64,000 nucleotides of DNA from Impatiens glandulifera (taxonomy: Eukaryota; Streptophyta; Magnoliopsida; Ericales; Balsaminaceae): assembly GCF_907164915.1 (NCBI RefSeq), contig NC_061869.1:41909771-41973770 (forward strand), read 5' to 3'. A program made the translations under genes and the position numbers. The stretch's first letter is position 1. Each line of letters opens with the position of its first letter. Below, in pieces: positions 52,966 through 64,000 of this stretch. The notes under the pieces were generated by a model. The model was not told the DNA's origin, made no database searches, and worked only from the letters and a program-made list of their open reading frames with translations.

Positions 52966-53744
52966 CAAGCTTTTCGAAATTTTGTGTAAGGCCTTAAAGA
53001 TTGAATCTGAGCATCCCCAAAGTTTCTCTAAGGTATAAGGAGTGTTCTCCAATCTTTGATAAGGTTCCAAATAACCTTTAATTCATACTTCCAATTTGAA
53101 ATTTTTAAATTTCATTTTTCATAAGCTTTAATGATGCATGCTTGTTGAATATTTTGATTGAAAATCGATCATAAGATCCTTTATGAGCTTTCTACGAAAA
53201 TCAAGATCAATCAATTGATCTAAAACAAAACAAAAAAAAATTGAATTTGGTAAAATAATCAAGGACCGAGAGTTATTAGCACCCTGACCGAGGCTTTTCA
53301 TCCAAGACCAACAGGTATGACAGAGGGCCCTAAGCCCCGACCGATAAAAATAAACCCCAAGACCTAGGACACAAGTCCTAAGGCATCTTTGGTTCCCATT
53401 TCAAAATTCAAAAATATTTTTTTAATTTTGGAATAATTGACCATTTTTCAAAAATCTCAAAAAATTATAAAACGATTTCAAAATACTTTTAGGATATTCC
53501 TAAAAAAAATATTTTGACCCAAGTCTTGTTTAGGATTTATGTTTAAACCATAATGCTTTTAATTGACTAATATTCTTCAGGTATTTTCCTCTCTAGTTAT
53601 CAATCGTAACATGTACCAATATTTAAATATTGTTGTTAGAATATATTAAATAACGCTAAAACCTACAAATGCTTAAATCTTAGTGTGGGGAAGAATGTTA
53701 AAACAACTTCTTTATTTATATATCTCTACATAGTATTCAAGACA
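52960..53744 (+). repeat. Dispersed repeat mosaic shared with 33950-35825
   Basis: 52960-53345 matches 33950-34640 with an internal deletion, 53520-53670 matches 35690-35825, and 53675-53745 matches the fold-back right arm at 34931-35005. The order is conserved, so this is a shortened copy of the same compound repeat. No gene. Confidence 0.8.
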
Positions 53745-55753
53745 CTACATGAAAATAATTCTAAGTGTTGAAATGGGTCAATAGGGAAAGATTTATTAAA
53801 TCTCTCGGTATTCACCTAACATGAAAAACACGAAAATAATTCTATATATTGGAATAGGTCAATAGGGAAAGATTTATATAAATCTCTCTATATTGACCTA
53901 ATTTGAAAAACACGAAAATAATTCTAAGTATTGGAATAGGTTATTAAGGATATATATATATAAATCTTCCAGTATTGACTTCATCCCCAAAACACGAAAA
54001 TAATTCTAAGTGTTGGAATAGGTCAATAGAGAGAGATTTATATAAATATCTCGGTATTGACCTCATCCGACAAACATGAAAATAATTCTAAGTGTTGAAA
54101 TAGGTCAATAGGGAGAGATTTATATAAATCTCTCGTTATTGACCTCATCCGAAAATAACAAAAATAATTCTAAGTGTCTGAATAGATCAATAGGGAGAGA
54201 TTTATATAAATCTCTCGGTATTCACCTAATCCGAAAAACACGAATATAATTCTAAGTGTTGGAATAGATCAATAGGGAAAGATTTATATAAATCTCTCGG
54301 TATTGACCTCATCTCCAAAACACAAAAATAATTCTAAGTGTTGGAAGAGGTCAATAAGGAGAGATTTATATAAATCTTTCGGTATTGACCTCATCTGAAA
54401 AACACAAAAATAATTCTAAGTGTTGGAATAGGTCAATAGAGAGAGATTTATATAAATCTCTTGGTATTGACCTCATCCGAAAATAACGAAAATCATTCTA
54501 AGTGTTGAAATAGGTCAATAGGGAGAGATTTATATAAATATTTCGGTATTGACCTCATCCGAAAATAACGAAAATAATTCTAAGTGTCTGAATAGGTAAA
54601 TAGGGAGAGATTTATATAAATCTCTCGGTATTCACCTAATCCGAAAAACACGAATATAATTCTAAGTGTTGGAATAGATCAATAGGGAAAGATTTATATA
54701 AATCTCTCGGTATTGACCTCATCTCCAAAACACAAAAATAATTCTAAGTGTTGGAAGAGGTCAATAAGGAGAGATTTATATAAATCTTTCGGTATTGACC
54801 TCATCTGAAAAACACAAAAATAATTCTAAGTGTTGGAATAGGTCAATAGAGAGAGATTTATATAAATCTCTCGGTATTGACCTCATCCGAAAAACACGAA
54901 AATAATTTTAAGTGTTGGAATAGGTCAATAGGGAGAGATTTATTAAATCTTTCGGTGTTGACCTAATCTGAAAAAACACGAATATAATTCTAAATGTTGG
55001 AATAGGTCAATAAAGAGAGATTTATATAACTCTCTCGGTATTGACCTCATCCGAAAAATACGAAAATAATTCTAAGTGTTGGAATAGTTCAAAAGGGAGA
55101 AATTTATATAAATCTTTCAGTATTGACCTCATCCCCAAAATACGAAAATAATTCTAAGTGTTGGAATAGGTCAATAGGGAGAGATTTATATAAATCTCTC
55201 TGTATTGACCTAATTTGAAAAACACATAAATAATTCTAAGTATTGGAATAGGTCAATAGGGAGAGATTTATATTTGTATAAATCTTTCAGTATTGACTTC
55301 ATCTCCAAAATACAAAAATAATTATATGTGTTGGAAGAGGTCAGTAAGGAGAGATTTATATAAATCTTTCTGTATTGACCTCATCTGAAAAACACAAAAA
55401 TAATTCTAAGCGTTGGATTAGGTCAATAGAGAGAGATTTATATAAATATTTCAGTATTGACCTCATCCCATAACACGAAAATAATTCTAAGTATTGGAAT
55501 AGGTCAATAAAGAGAGATTTATATATATATCTCGGTATTGACCTCATCCGAAAAACACAAAAATAATTATAAGTGTTGAAATAGGTCGATAAGGAGAGAT
55601 TTATTAAATCTCTCGGTATTGACCTAATCTAAAAAACACGAAAATAATTCTATATGTTGGAAAAGGTCAATAGGGAGATATTTATATAAATCTCTCTGTA
55701 TTGACCTAATTTGAAAAATACGAAAATAATTCTAAGTATTGAAATAGGTCAAT

Positions 55754-55799
<46 letters not shown>

Positions 55800-56065
55800 C
55801 TTTCAGTATTGACCTCATCCCAAAACACGAAAATAATTCTAAGTGTTGGAATAGATCAATAGAGAGAGATTTATATAAATCTCTCGGTATTAACCTCATT
55901 CGAAAATAACGAAAATAATTCTAAGAGTTGAAATAGTTCAATAAGGAAAGATTTATATAAATCTCTCGGTATTGACTTCATCTCCAAAACAAGAAATTAA
56001 TTCTAAGTGTTGGAAGAGGTCATTAAGAAGAAATTTATATAAATCTTTTAGTATTTTAGTCAAAA
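53745..56065. repeat. Hairpin-forming satellite, ~82-base period
   Basis: About 28 tandem units with the motif AATAATTCTAAGTGTTGGAA followed by a palindrome whose arms are AGGTCAATA..GAGAGATTT and AAATCTCTC..TATTGACCT around TATATA. A five-unit block (54160-54480) is repeated nearly identically 410 bases later (54570-54890), showing higher-order structure. One unit near 55760 has an expanded TA run. It lies exactly where the N-terminal half of copia-D gag should be. Confidence 0.9.
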
Positions 56066-56947
56066 CCGAGGTATTTGACTTCTCTTCTGAAGAATTTACA
56101 AGAGATGAATTAACTGTTGCACTTAATGACATGGTCATTTAGTACAAAAAGTTGTCAGACTCTTGTAATGAAATGAGATTGAAATATGAAACTGATAACT
56201 CTCCTTCATCACTTGTAATGGTTGAACTCACATCTGAGAATGAGAAGCTCAAGGAAAATGTTCAAACACCGTTTTCTGAAACCAACGTTTGGCATATGTG
56301 GTAAGTTCCTGGACAAGGTCTGGAGACGTAGTTAGACCACAGATAAGTATACTGAAGCCTTCCGGATGTAAATTCAGTTTATGATTTGACAATGTTATCC
56401 AAGACCAATCATCTAAGAAGTTAACCCAAGTGGAAGACAAACTAAAGAGTTGTTAAGGATAATTTAACTGATAAAGAGTTGTTATTTTTGTCATGCCAAC
56501 TGTAAGTTGGCTGAAACCTAGGAAGGAAAAAGCTAGTGAGACTAGAAAAACAAAATTTGATAGTAAGTCAAGGAGTTTTAACCAAAAACCATCCTCTAAA
56601 GTTAACAGTTCAGCTGTTAACAGGAAGACGTTTGCTAAGCCTATGTCATATGCATTAATCATAACACAATATTGGAAATCCATCAAGATAACTCAAATAT
56701 GGATTCCTAAGGGACTGATTGACCTAGGACCCAAGTGAATGTGGGTACCAAAAAGTTTCAACAGATAAGCTGTTTGGAGGAATCAGTATGGTATATAGAT
56801 AGTGGATGTTCAAGACACGTGACTGGAGATAGACCGCTTCTAATCAATGTTATAAATTGTTCAGGGCCTAATATCACGTTTGTTGACAACAACAAGGATA
56901 AGACCATGGGTAAGGGTAAGATTATCCAAAATGAACTGGAAAAATAA
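56066..56947 (+). pseudogene. gag: Copia-D gag C-terminus and protease
   Basis: VFDFSSEEFTRDELTVALND and MRLKYETDNSPSSL, then in another frame PTVSWLKPRKEKASETRKTK and ITQIWIPKGLIDLGPK (56493-56738). In a third frame, SVWYIDSGCSRHVTGDRPLL carries the protease DSG at 56798-56806, followed by NITFVDNNKDKTMGKGKIIQ (56735-56947). Stops and frameshifts separate them. Confidence 0.85.
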
Positions 56948-57099
56948 GATATCTAATCCCGTATGTATGATAGACCAAAATGATCAAAACTGGCATTGAC
57001 ATAAGATATTAAATCATCTTAACATTAAAATCTTTAACAACATTTGTTCGCATGATTTAATTTTTGGTTTACCTAATTTGAAGTTTTCAAAGGACAAGG

Positions 57100-57730
57100 T
57101 ATGTCCTGCTTGCTAGTAGGCAAGAAGAGAAAATCAACGTTCAAAAGTAAAAGGAACTTTTACACATGGACCTTTTTGGTCCAATTTTTATAAAAATCTT
57201 GGAAGGAATGAGATTTACCCTAGTCATTATTGATGATTTTTCATGATTTACATGGGTTATTTTCTTACAATCTAAGGATTAGACAATAGAGAATTTTATT
57301 AAGATCCTTAGGAGACTTCAAAATGAAAAATATTTAATCATTATGAAGATTAGAAGTGATCGGGGAACCGAGTTCACCAATAGAAGCCTTAACTCCATAG
57401 TAAAATGGTATTGTTGAGAGAAGAGTCAGAACACTGAAGGAAGCAACGAGATCTATGCTACGGAAGAATTCCTACAGTTTCATACTTTCGAATTTTCTGT
57501 GTAAGTGTTTCATTCATAACATTGGTAATGATTATTTGACCGCTTTTGATGCTAAAACAGATACTGGAATCATGTTAGGATACTCTTCAGTTAGTAAAGC
57601 CCTTAGAGTATATAATAATAGAACACAAACTGTTGAGGAATCCTATCATGCTGTTTGTGATGTATTTGTTGAAAAAGATTCTAACGAATTCATTGATATT
57701 GCTATTATATTAGAAACGACAAGTCTTTAA
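57100..57730 (+). pseudogene. pol: Copia-D integrase
   Basis: LLHMDLFGPIFIKILEGMRF (first D), FTLVIIDDFS, IRSDRGTEFTNRSLN (second D), then a damaged region where the catalytic E block should be. It continues at 57455-57730 with DYLTAFDAKTDTGIMLGYSS and YNNRTQTVEESYHAVCDVF. A deletion after TNRSLN removes part of the catalytic core. Confidence 0.8.
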
Positions 57731-59030
57731 TCTGATAGTGATAATGATGTTCCAGTCAATAGGATTCACTCGTCTGATTAGATGGCTTATCCTGTTGAGA
57801 GTCAACTAGACGTCCATACTTCAAGTCAGCAGATAGTGGACATATCAGACTTCGTGAGGCCATCTAATCAGACTTCTAATCTTTTAGTATCAAACTTCAG
57901 ATGGAATAAAAATCATCCACCTTAATTGATAATTGGAAATCATAATGCTCCTCTTACGTCTAGATAACAATTATTGGATGAAATGGAAAACTCCGTCTTT
58001 ATTTCTCAAATTGAGCCAAAGAAGATTAATGAAGCATTGTTTGATCTAGATTAGATTAATGCAATGCAAGAGGAATTTAATCAATTTGAAAGAAATAAAG
58101 TGTGGCATCTAACTTCAAGACCGACTGATCAATCGGTCATTCGAACAAGATGGGTTTTTCGAAACAAGCATAGTGAAGATGGCTTAGTTGTGAGAAACAA
58201 AGCCCGAATTGTTGTTCAAGGATATAGACATGAAGAAGAAATTGACTTTGAGGAGTCATTCGTACTTATGGATATAATTGAAGCAATTTTAATCTTCCTA
58301 GCTTATGCATCTTTTAAAAATTTTAAAGTTTTTCAAATGGATGTGAAAAATGCATTTTTAAATGGAACATTAAATGAGGATGTATATGTTGAACAACCAC
58401 CTAGATTTCTATATCATTCATTTCCAAATCATGTTTTTAAACTTGACAAAGCCTTATATGGTCTTAAACAAGCTCCTAGTGCTTGGTATGACACTTTAAC
58501 TAAGTTTTTATTTGATCATTATTTTTTTATTGGCATCGTAGACAAAACTTTGTTTAAATTTAATAAAGACTCTCATATTATGTTTGTTCAAGTCTATGTG
58601 GATGATATCATATTTAGGTCAACTAACCCCAAACAATGTGAGAAATTTGTTAAGTTGATGTAGGACAAATTCGAGATGAGTATGATGGGAGAATTAATAT
58701 TCTTCCTCGGTCTTCAAGTTCGTCAACTTTAAGAAGGTACATTCATCACCAGGCCAAATACACTAGAGAGTTAAAGAAGTTTGAAATGGAAAACTGCTCG
58801 GCTACAACTACTCCAATGAGCTCCTTTAGCAAGCTCGATAAGGATGAAGATGGCAAAGTGTTATTATCACTTCATATAGAGAAATCATCGGTTCTCGGCT
58901 CTATCTTACTCCTAGACGGCTAGACATCATGTTTGTTGTCGGCGTCTGCGGAAGATTTCAGGTTAATCCTAAACAATCTCATTATGTTTCTTCTATGCGA
59001 ATTTTGATGTAATTAAAGGGGACTCAAAAT
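57731..59030 (+). pseudogene. pol: Copia-D reverse transcriptase
   Basis: NSVFISQIEPKKINEALFDL, then an open 199-codon block (58064-58663): [79 protein letters not shown] and the catalytic [19 protein letters not shown] follows KLM, then [20 protein letters not shown]. This is the longest intact RT stretch in the window. The frame is lost after 58730. Confidence 0.9.
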
Positions 59031-59520
59031 GTGAGACTATGATATCCGATAGATTCCAGTTTTAATTTAACTAGTTATTTAGATGCAGATTATGCAAGGT
59101 GTAAGATTGATTGGAAAAGAACCAGTGAAACTTGCCATTTCCTTGATGATCGTCTGATATTTTGGTTCATCAAGAAGAAGACGATTGTCGCCACGTATAC
59201 AGTTGAAGTAAAGTACTTTGCTGTGAGTAGTTGCTTATCTCAGCTCTTGTGGGTTCAACAATAGCTGAAGGACTACGGACTTGAGGTATAAGAGTCACCG
59301 ATTTTCTGCGATAACTCTAGTGCTATTGCGATAACATACAACCCGGTGTTGCACTCTCAGATGAATCATATCGAAATGAGACACCATTTCATCCGAGAGC
59401 ATGTTAGTCAGAAGCATATTTGCCTTGAATTCGTTCTAACAAGATCAGCAAGTGGTAGAAGTGTTCAAGAAGCCACTCCTCATACTAAGTTTTCTTTCCT
59501 TAAAATATTTTTGGTCTTTT
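59031..59520 (+). pseudogene. pol: Copia-D RNase H
   Basis: SYLDADYARCKIDWKRTSET, RLIFWFIKKKTIVATYTVE, SSCLSQLLWVQ, FCDNSSAIAITYNPVLHSQ and IEMRHHFIREHVSQKHICLE, matching copia-B RNase H almost residue for residue. Stops interrupt it (after WVQ and LEV), and the C-terminus is scrambled near 59440. Confidence 0.8.
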
Positions 59521-60356
59521 AAATCTCAAAATTATTTAGTTTTTAAAACATGCACAAATTGAAGGGAAAAATTGTTGATGTTTAAAATAATCAGGTAGAC
59601 ATATGAAAACGGAAGTCTCAATTGGTCTAATTAGTTCAGTCGTCTAAAGTAGTTACGTACTTAGACAAATATTTTCATAAGCAACTTGCAAATTAAGCTT
59701 GGTTAGACGTCTATTTGTGAGAACAAACGTCTAAAGTGTCTATAGACGAGCATAGTTAGACGCCGTCTGAACAGACGCATGTTAGACGACCATTAGACGA
59801 GCATAGTTAGATGCTGTCTAAACTAGATGTCTACCCAACTTAGACACAGGTTATGTGGATGGCATGTTAGACGTCTTAGTACATGTGCCTTTGGACGTCT
59901 CATCTTCGGACCCATCAAAAACAATTGTCACTTTAATATGCGCTGTCATTTAATTTTCCCGTTCAAATAGTAAAACAGTCATATTCTAAATACGAATAAC
60001 TTGAAGACACGTGTCTATCAATGTTAAGAATATGACTAATATACCCTATAGTTAATTACTTCACGACTTTGCAGTTACTAGGAATTTGGTAAATATAGTT
60101 AATGATGACTGCTTTTAGGAAAAGGCTTCTAAAATTAAATGACGGTTTATTTCAATTAATACATGTTGAACACGTGATTGTTCAAATACTATTTAAGAAC
60201 ATCTTGAATGCTTAAAGGATTTTTTTATGCTATTTACAATCTTAAATCCCTAGTTTGATCTCTACATTCTCTATAAAAGAAATTCGGATCCTGCTTGTCT
60301 ACTCTTGTTCTCATACTCAAAGATGACTACTAAAAAGATTATCTTTCTTTCAGAAT
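59521..60356 (+). promoter_or_regulatory. Spacer upstream of ORF3-D with AGACG repeats
   Basis: AGACG/CGTCT motifs (59580-59890), including repeated GACGAGCATAGTTAGA, parallel the copia-B spacer 8249-9008. TATTTAAG at 60190-60197 is a TATA candidate about 160 bases before the ORF3 start. A purine-rich GAAGGGAAAAAT followed by TGTTGATG lies at about 59560. Confidence 0.5.
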
Positions 60357-61430
60357 ATGTTACAGGTAGATTTTGATTCGGTATATGCTCTTGAACAACA
60401 TGATATCATGGAGATGTTCAAATCTTTGAAGGCATCTAACCTCAGAAAATTTCTCAGCGGTCCTTTTATTATATATGAAGAAGAAGTCCGTGAGTTCTTC
60501 AAAATAGGGAAAGTGGTTGGAGATTCTATCTAGGCAACACTGAACGACGCAAATATCTCCTTCTGAGGGTCATACTTTTGACGTTACGATTCCGGCCAAG
60601 ACTATCTCAGAAATGAAGATCATTTTCTCGAACACCGTCTATCCGATCAACATCAATGGTAAGAAGAAAGCATTGAAATCCCATTTCTGCCGTATGAACG
60701 AAGTTATTGCGAGGTCGCTACAGCAAGGTCAGGGTCCTTCGATTTTCAAACCCAAGACAGGTTTGAATACACGGTAGCTATAACTAGAGGGATTCTAATC
60801 AATTGGGCAGAGTGTGGGATTCTCTGTCCAAATCGGCTGGTTCTTGGAGCATTTAGGTGTTCCTGTGGGTAGGGGTGCATTTCTAAACTTTGCCAAATAT
60901 TTACTGACATCTCAATGAGGGGCACCTTGGGAAGGATGAAACTCATTAAGGAGTTGAATCGAGAATCTTCCCATTGTCGCGGTCCCTATATCATCTATCT
61001 CGCCATCGCCATCAGACAGTCGAATGAAGAAGCGGGTTGAGTCGTCTGTTCTTGTTGCTGATAAGACGAAGGCGTCTAAAGCCTCCAAGACGTCATCTAA
61101 GGTAACATCTTTTATTCGTATGGCCGTAATGCCCAATATCAAAGTTCCAATGATGGAACAAGATGAAAAACCAACTGTTGACCCAATTGGTCAAAACGAT
61201 GAATGTATTAATAGAGAAAACACATTTTCTTTCCTTGATGAACCAATAGTTACAGGTAATATTAACATTTCAATTGAAAAAGAGAATGTAGTAGTTCCTA
61301 CGTCTACTGTTGCTGCTACATTCGAACAAGCACCCATTTAGACGGATGCTACGACGTCTATTAATAAGAAAATTATAGAAGCGCCCGTTTAGAAAGCAAC
61401 TATAACTGTAACTAAGCTTCTAGGAGGTGT
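60357..61430 (+). pseudogene. ORF3 of copia-D
   Basis: Starts MLQVDFDSVYALEQHDIMEM and KSLKASNLRKFLSGPFIIYE, EEVREFFKIGKVVGDSI, then a stop. Later parts are scattered over frames: FDFQTQDRFEYTVAITRGIL followed by INWAECG matches the INW core. A C-terminal linker at 61024-61341 (MKKRVESSVLVADKTKASKA onward) resembles the Ser/Lys-rich linker of ORF3-E. The position after RNase H is the same as in copia-B. Heavily decayed. Confidence 0.65.
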
Positions 61431-61690
61431 GTTTCAAAAAGTTCTCTATCCATTCAAAATATTTTTTTAAAAAACAACATAGCATCATTTACATTAAAAA
61501 TTCCCAAAAATGAAAAAAAAAACACGAGTTTAAGAGATCATTCTAGACAGACTTAGAAAGATTTTGAAGTCGTAACATTCTGAATAAAAGCTAAAAAGCT
61601 AAAAACGTAAATGAATTATCTGATTACAATGTTTTCAATTCTAGTGAGTTTAAAAAATGGTAAATTCCAATTCCTAAAAATATTCAAGTT
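61431..61690. other. AT-rich spacer
   Basis: No gene, LTR or purine tract recognised. Poly-T and poly-A runs at 61466-61475 and 61512-61522. Confidence 0.5.
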
Positions 61691-63828
61691 TTACTCCGTG
61701 CTTGGAATTCTTCTCCACGTTCCTGCAAGGGCGCTGCAATCCGATACAATATATTTCCATAATTCTTCAACGCTCCTGTAGGTTCTTCCATATACCCTTA
61801 GATTCCATTCTTTCCAAATGTTATACACCACTACTCCAAAGCCGCACTTGAACATGCTTGTTGCAAATCTATTTCCCTTGGATATGAGTAATGCTGGATC
61901 TTTTATTTCATTCCATTCGCTCGGGAAACTGATCAACTTCAGGCTTTTATAGAATCAGTCCCAAATCTCCGAAGCAATACAGTAGCTCCCGAATAGGTTA
62001 TCTATGGTTTCTTCATTTCCTCTACAAAGAAGACAGCTCACGTCCGTGATGCTCATATACTTGCTGATACGATCACGAGTGCTGAGTCTTTCCCAGAAGG
62101 TGAGCCATAGGATGAACTGGTGTCTAGGCATAATCTTCGTTGATCTTACAAGAGGAGCCCATTCTACTTTCTGCGCTTTTTCCCTACTTATCTCCCATAT
62201 TTTCTTCGTTACCATCTTTCCATTCATGAATATCCGGTCTGTCGTGTAGTTGTATGTTACTTATATGATCAAGTATTTTCTGTCCTTCTGAATTTCTTTT
62301 TAGGAGTGAGTCCCAATTCCCGTATTTAATGTCTCTAATTTTTTCTTATGCGCAATCCCTTCTGATACATGTATTTTGAAATTCCTCCTTGTGGATGATA
62401 GGCTGGTTTTCGAACCAGGGGTCGTGCCAGAATAGAGTGCATTTCCCATCCCCAATATGGATGTCATAAAGATCTGCAATATCGCTTCTTAGTTTAAGAA
62501 TCTTTTTGAGAAACCAACTCATACCTTCATGAATTTTGCAGGTCCAGATGTTGGTTTCGTATTTCATAAACCTCATATGCACCCATTTGATCTATAGTGA
62601 CTCCTGATTGCGCTCCAAATACCATAGATGCTTGAAGGTGAGAGCCTTGTTCCACTTGATACAGTTCTTCAAGCTGATGCCTCCCTCGTCCTTCGGTTTG
62701 TACAGAGCGGTCCATTTGACTTTTTTTCCTGCTCTTCCGCTACTGCCCTAGATAAAGTTCATCATCAGCGTGTCGAGCTCCTTCATTACCTTATTTTAAA
62801 TGACCATCTACTCCAACTAGTAGCCAACTATGCCCATGACCATGGTTTTGATAGGTTCGATCATCCCTGCATAAGAAAGTTTTTTCATTTCCCTGTCAGA
62901 TATCGTATTTTTTACCTTTACAGTTAGTGGCTTGTAGTGTGAGATCTCGATCTGCCTCACGGTTAACGGAATTCCAAAGTACCTTATGGGAAAATTGCCT
63001 TCCTTGATGCCCATGATGTTGAAGATGTCCTGCTTTGTTTCGTCCTTCACGCCTCCATAAAATGCCACACTTTTGCTTTCATTAATAGTTAAACATATAA
63101 CCATAGAAAAGAACGTTAGTGCAACCCTAATAGTTTTAATGGAATCAATGTCTGCGTGTTCTAGAATGAAGAAAACGTCAGCAAAGCATAAATGGGTTAC
63201 CTCCTCTACCTCACAGAATGGGTGAATGATGTATGGACGATTCTTCGGAAGATCGCGAAGATGCTCTCAAAGATCCCCATGATAGCATCGAAAAAGTAAG
63301 AAGAGAGGGGGTCCCCATGCCTTACCTCGTTTTCACCCTTGAAATAGCCTCTGTGGACTCCATTGACGCTAAAACAAAGTAGGATGATGAAACACATTGC
63401 ATAATCCAATCGATAAAAATCATTAGAAAAGCAGAAACAACCAGAAAGTCTCGAATGACTTCCCATCTAACAGAGTCGAAAGCTTTCTTGATATCTATTT
63501 TGAAAGCCACTCTCGGGGATATTTTGTTTTTCCCGTAGCCTTTTAATAGGCTCTGTATTAGAAGAATATTATGAGAGATTGTCCTACCGGGGATGAATGC
63601 AGATTGATTAAGATTTATTATTTCTCCTATTACATTTTTCAAACGTTTAGAAATGATTTTTGAAATTATTTTATAAATCACATTGCAGTAGGAAATTGGT
63701 GAGAAATCTTGTACTTTCTCAGGTACCGCAGTTTTCGGGATCAAGGTTAGAACCGCTGTATTCCATTGCTTTAACATCTTCATGTTTTTGAAAAACTCTA
63801 GAACCCCATCAATAACATCTTTACCCAT
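61691..63828 (-). pseudogene. LINE ORF2 remnant (RT and zf-RVT)
   Basis: Minus strand 63828-63322: AVLTLIPKTAVPEKVQDFSP, SYCNVIYKIISKIISKRLKN, NQSAFIPGRTISHNILLIQS, VAFKIDIKKAFDSVRWEVIR. A frameshift leads to 63466-63206 with NGVHRGYFKGENEVRHGDPL. The catalytic motif reads CFADVFFILEHADIDS: the second aspartate of F-A-D-D is replaced by valine near 63180. 63104-62817 has FNIMGIKEGNFPIRYFGIPL. 62227-61955 has the C-terminal zinc-binding block (IMPRHQFILWLTFWERLSTR, VSCLLC, LFGSYC). 61936-61691 has FGVVVYNIWKEWNLRVYGRT. Inactive. Confidence 0.85.
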
Positions 63829-64000
63829 AACCGACCAATTTTCTTTGAAGAACTGTGCATTAAACCCATCAGGACCCGGACTTTATTCCCATTAATACTA
63901 AACAGACAATAGCAAGATTAAACACGATTCTTGTGATTCTCTCTTTGACCTCCACTAGGATTTCTTGATCATTCGAAAAGAGATTCCTAACCTCAACAAC
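61691..64000 (-). mobile_element. L1-type LINE, minus strand, leaves the window
   Basis: Same family as 21380-24921, read right to left. The ORF2 reverse transcriptase starts beyond 64000 and the last coding block ends at 61691. No A-tail or 3' UTR similar to the other copy is seen left of 61691, so the 3' end appears truncated and no TSD can be assigned. Confidence 0.8.

Larger units (their letters stand above)
56066..61430 (+). mobile_element. Copia-D: Sirevirus-like element without LTRs
   Basis: Plus-strand order: gag C-terminal half, protease, integrase, RT, RNase H, AGACG-rich spacer, ORF3-D. It has the same layout as copia-B and close protein similarity to it (DNKDK/DNHKGK protease neighbourhood, YVDDIIF RT). 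Its 5' part is replaced by the satellite, and no LTR is recognised on either side within the window. Confidence 0.8.

Noticed and set aside
53745..56065. Centromeric satellite
   Set aside because: Only ~2.3 kb, units of ~82 bases and embedded in one element; nothing here shows genome-wide abundance.
59540..59580. PPT plus LTR start after copia-D RNase H (GAAGGGAAAAAT then TGTTGATG)
   Set aside because: No LTR promoter or leader motif follows and ORF3-D lies downstream as in copia-B; it may be chance or a decayed second PPT.

Overview
The window is a heterochromatin-like stretch of a flowering-plant nuclear genome, probably a eudicot. The evidence is nested Ty1/copia LTR retrotransposons primed by initiator-tRNA-Met (PBS TGGTATCAGAGC), L1-type LINEs, very AT-rich spacers, and decayed fragments of a plant PAS-Raf MAPKKK gene and a 40S ribosomal protein SA gene. 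I see no intact host gene. Species cannot be fixed from sequence alone. From memory, the accessory ORF family (called ORF3 here) resembles proteins abundant in some Lamiales genomes, but that is only a hint.

Layout. 1-5442 and 36378-41897 are two direct copies of one 5.4-5.5 kb segment carrying an LTR end, PAS-Raf kinase exons, RPSA exons and an ORF3 fragment. 5443-6978 is a truncated reverse LTR. About 6979-32957 is one minus-strand Sirevirus-like copia element (copia-B: 5' LTR remnant, PBS, gag, protease, integrase, RT, RNase H, ORF3, PPT, 3' LTR remnant). It is split by three later insertions, each with a target-site duplication (TSD): a three-LTR composite of gag-only elements (9664-18850, TSD AGAGT), a 5'-truncated LINE (21380-24921, TSD AAACTTTTTGGTA), and a young minus-strand gag-only element (27414-32901, TSD ACGTA). 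32958-36377 holds AT-rich repeats, a long inverted repeat and an LTR. 41264-48827 has three ORF3-type genes in a row, the last split by a solo LTR (45646-47677, TSD CTAAG). An LTR ends at 50199 and is followed by copia-C pol (50210-52965). A hairpin-forming satellite with an 82-bp period fills about 53745-56065. Copia-D (56066-61430) has gag, pol and its own ORF3. A minus-strand LINE runs off the window (61691-64000).

How it fits together. Copia-B, copia-C and copia-D are decayed relatives of the autonomous type. The gag-only elements keep LTRs, PBS, gag, a protease stub and PPT, share one deletion junction, and must have been mobilised in trans. Several features recur across different LTR families: an AACGGTC-plus-TATA promoter module, a two-hairpin leader with compensatory changes, and palindrome-packed U3 regions. 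The gag-only LTRs also carry an embedded tRNA-Asp(GUC)-like cassette. ORF3 sits between RNase H and the 3' LTR, where Sireviruses carry their env-like ORF, but it shows no membrane segment and has its own TATA-like box.
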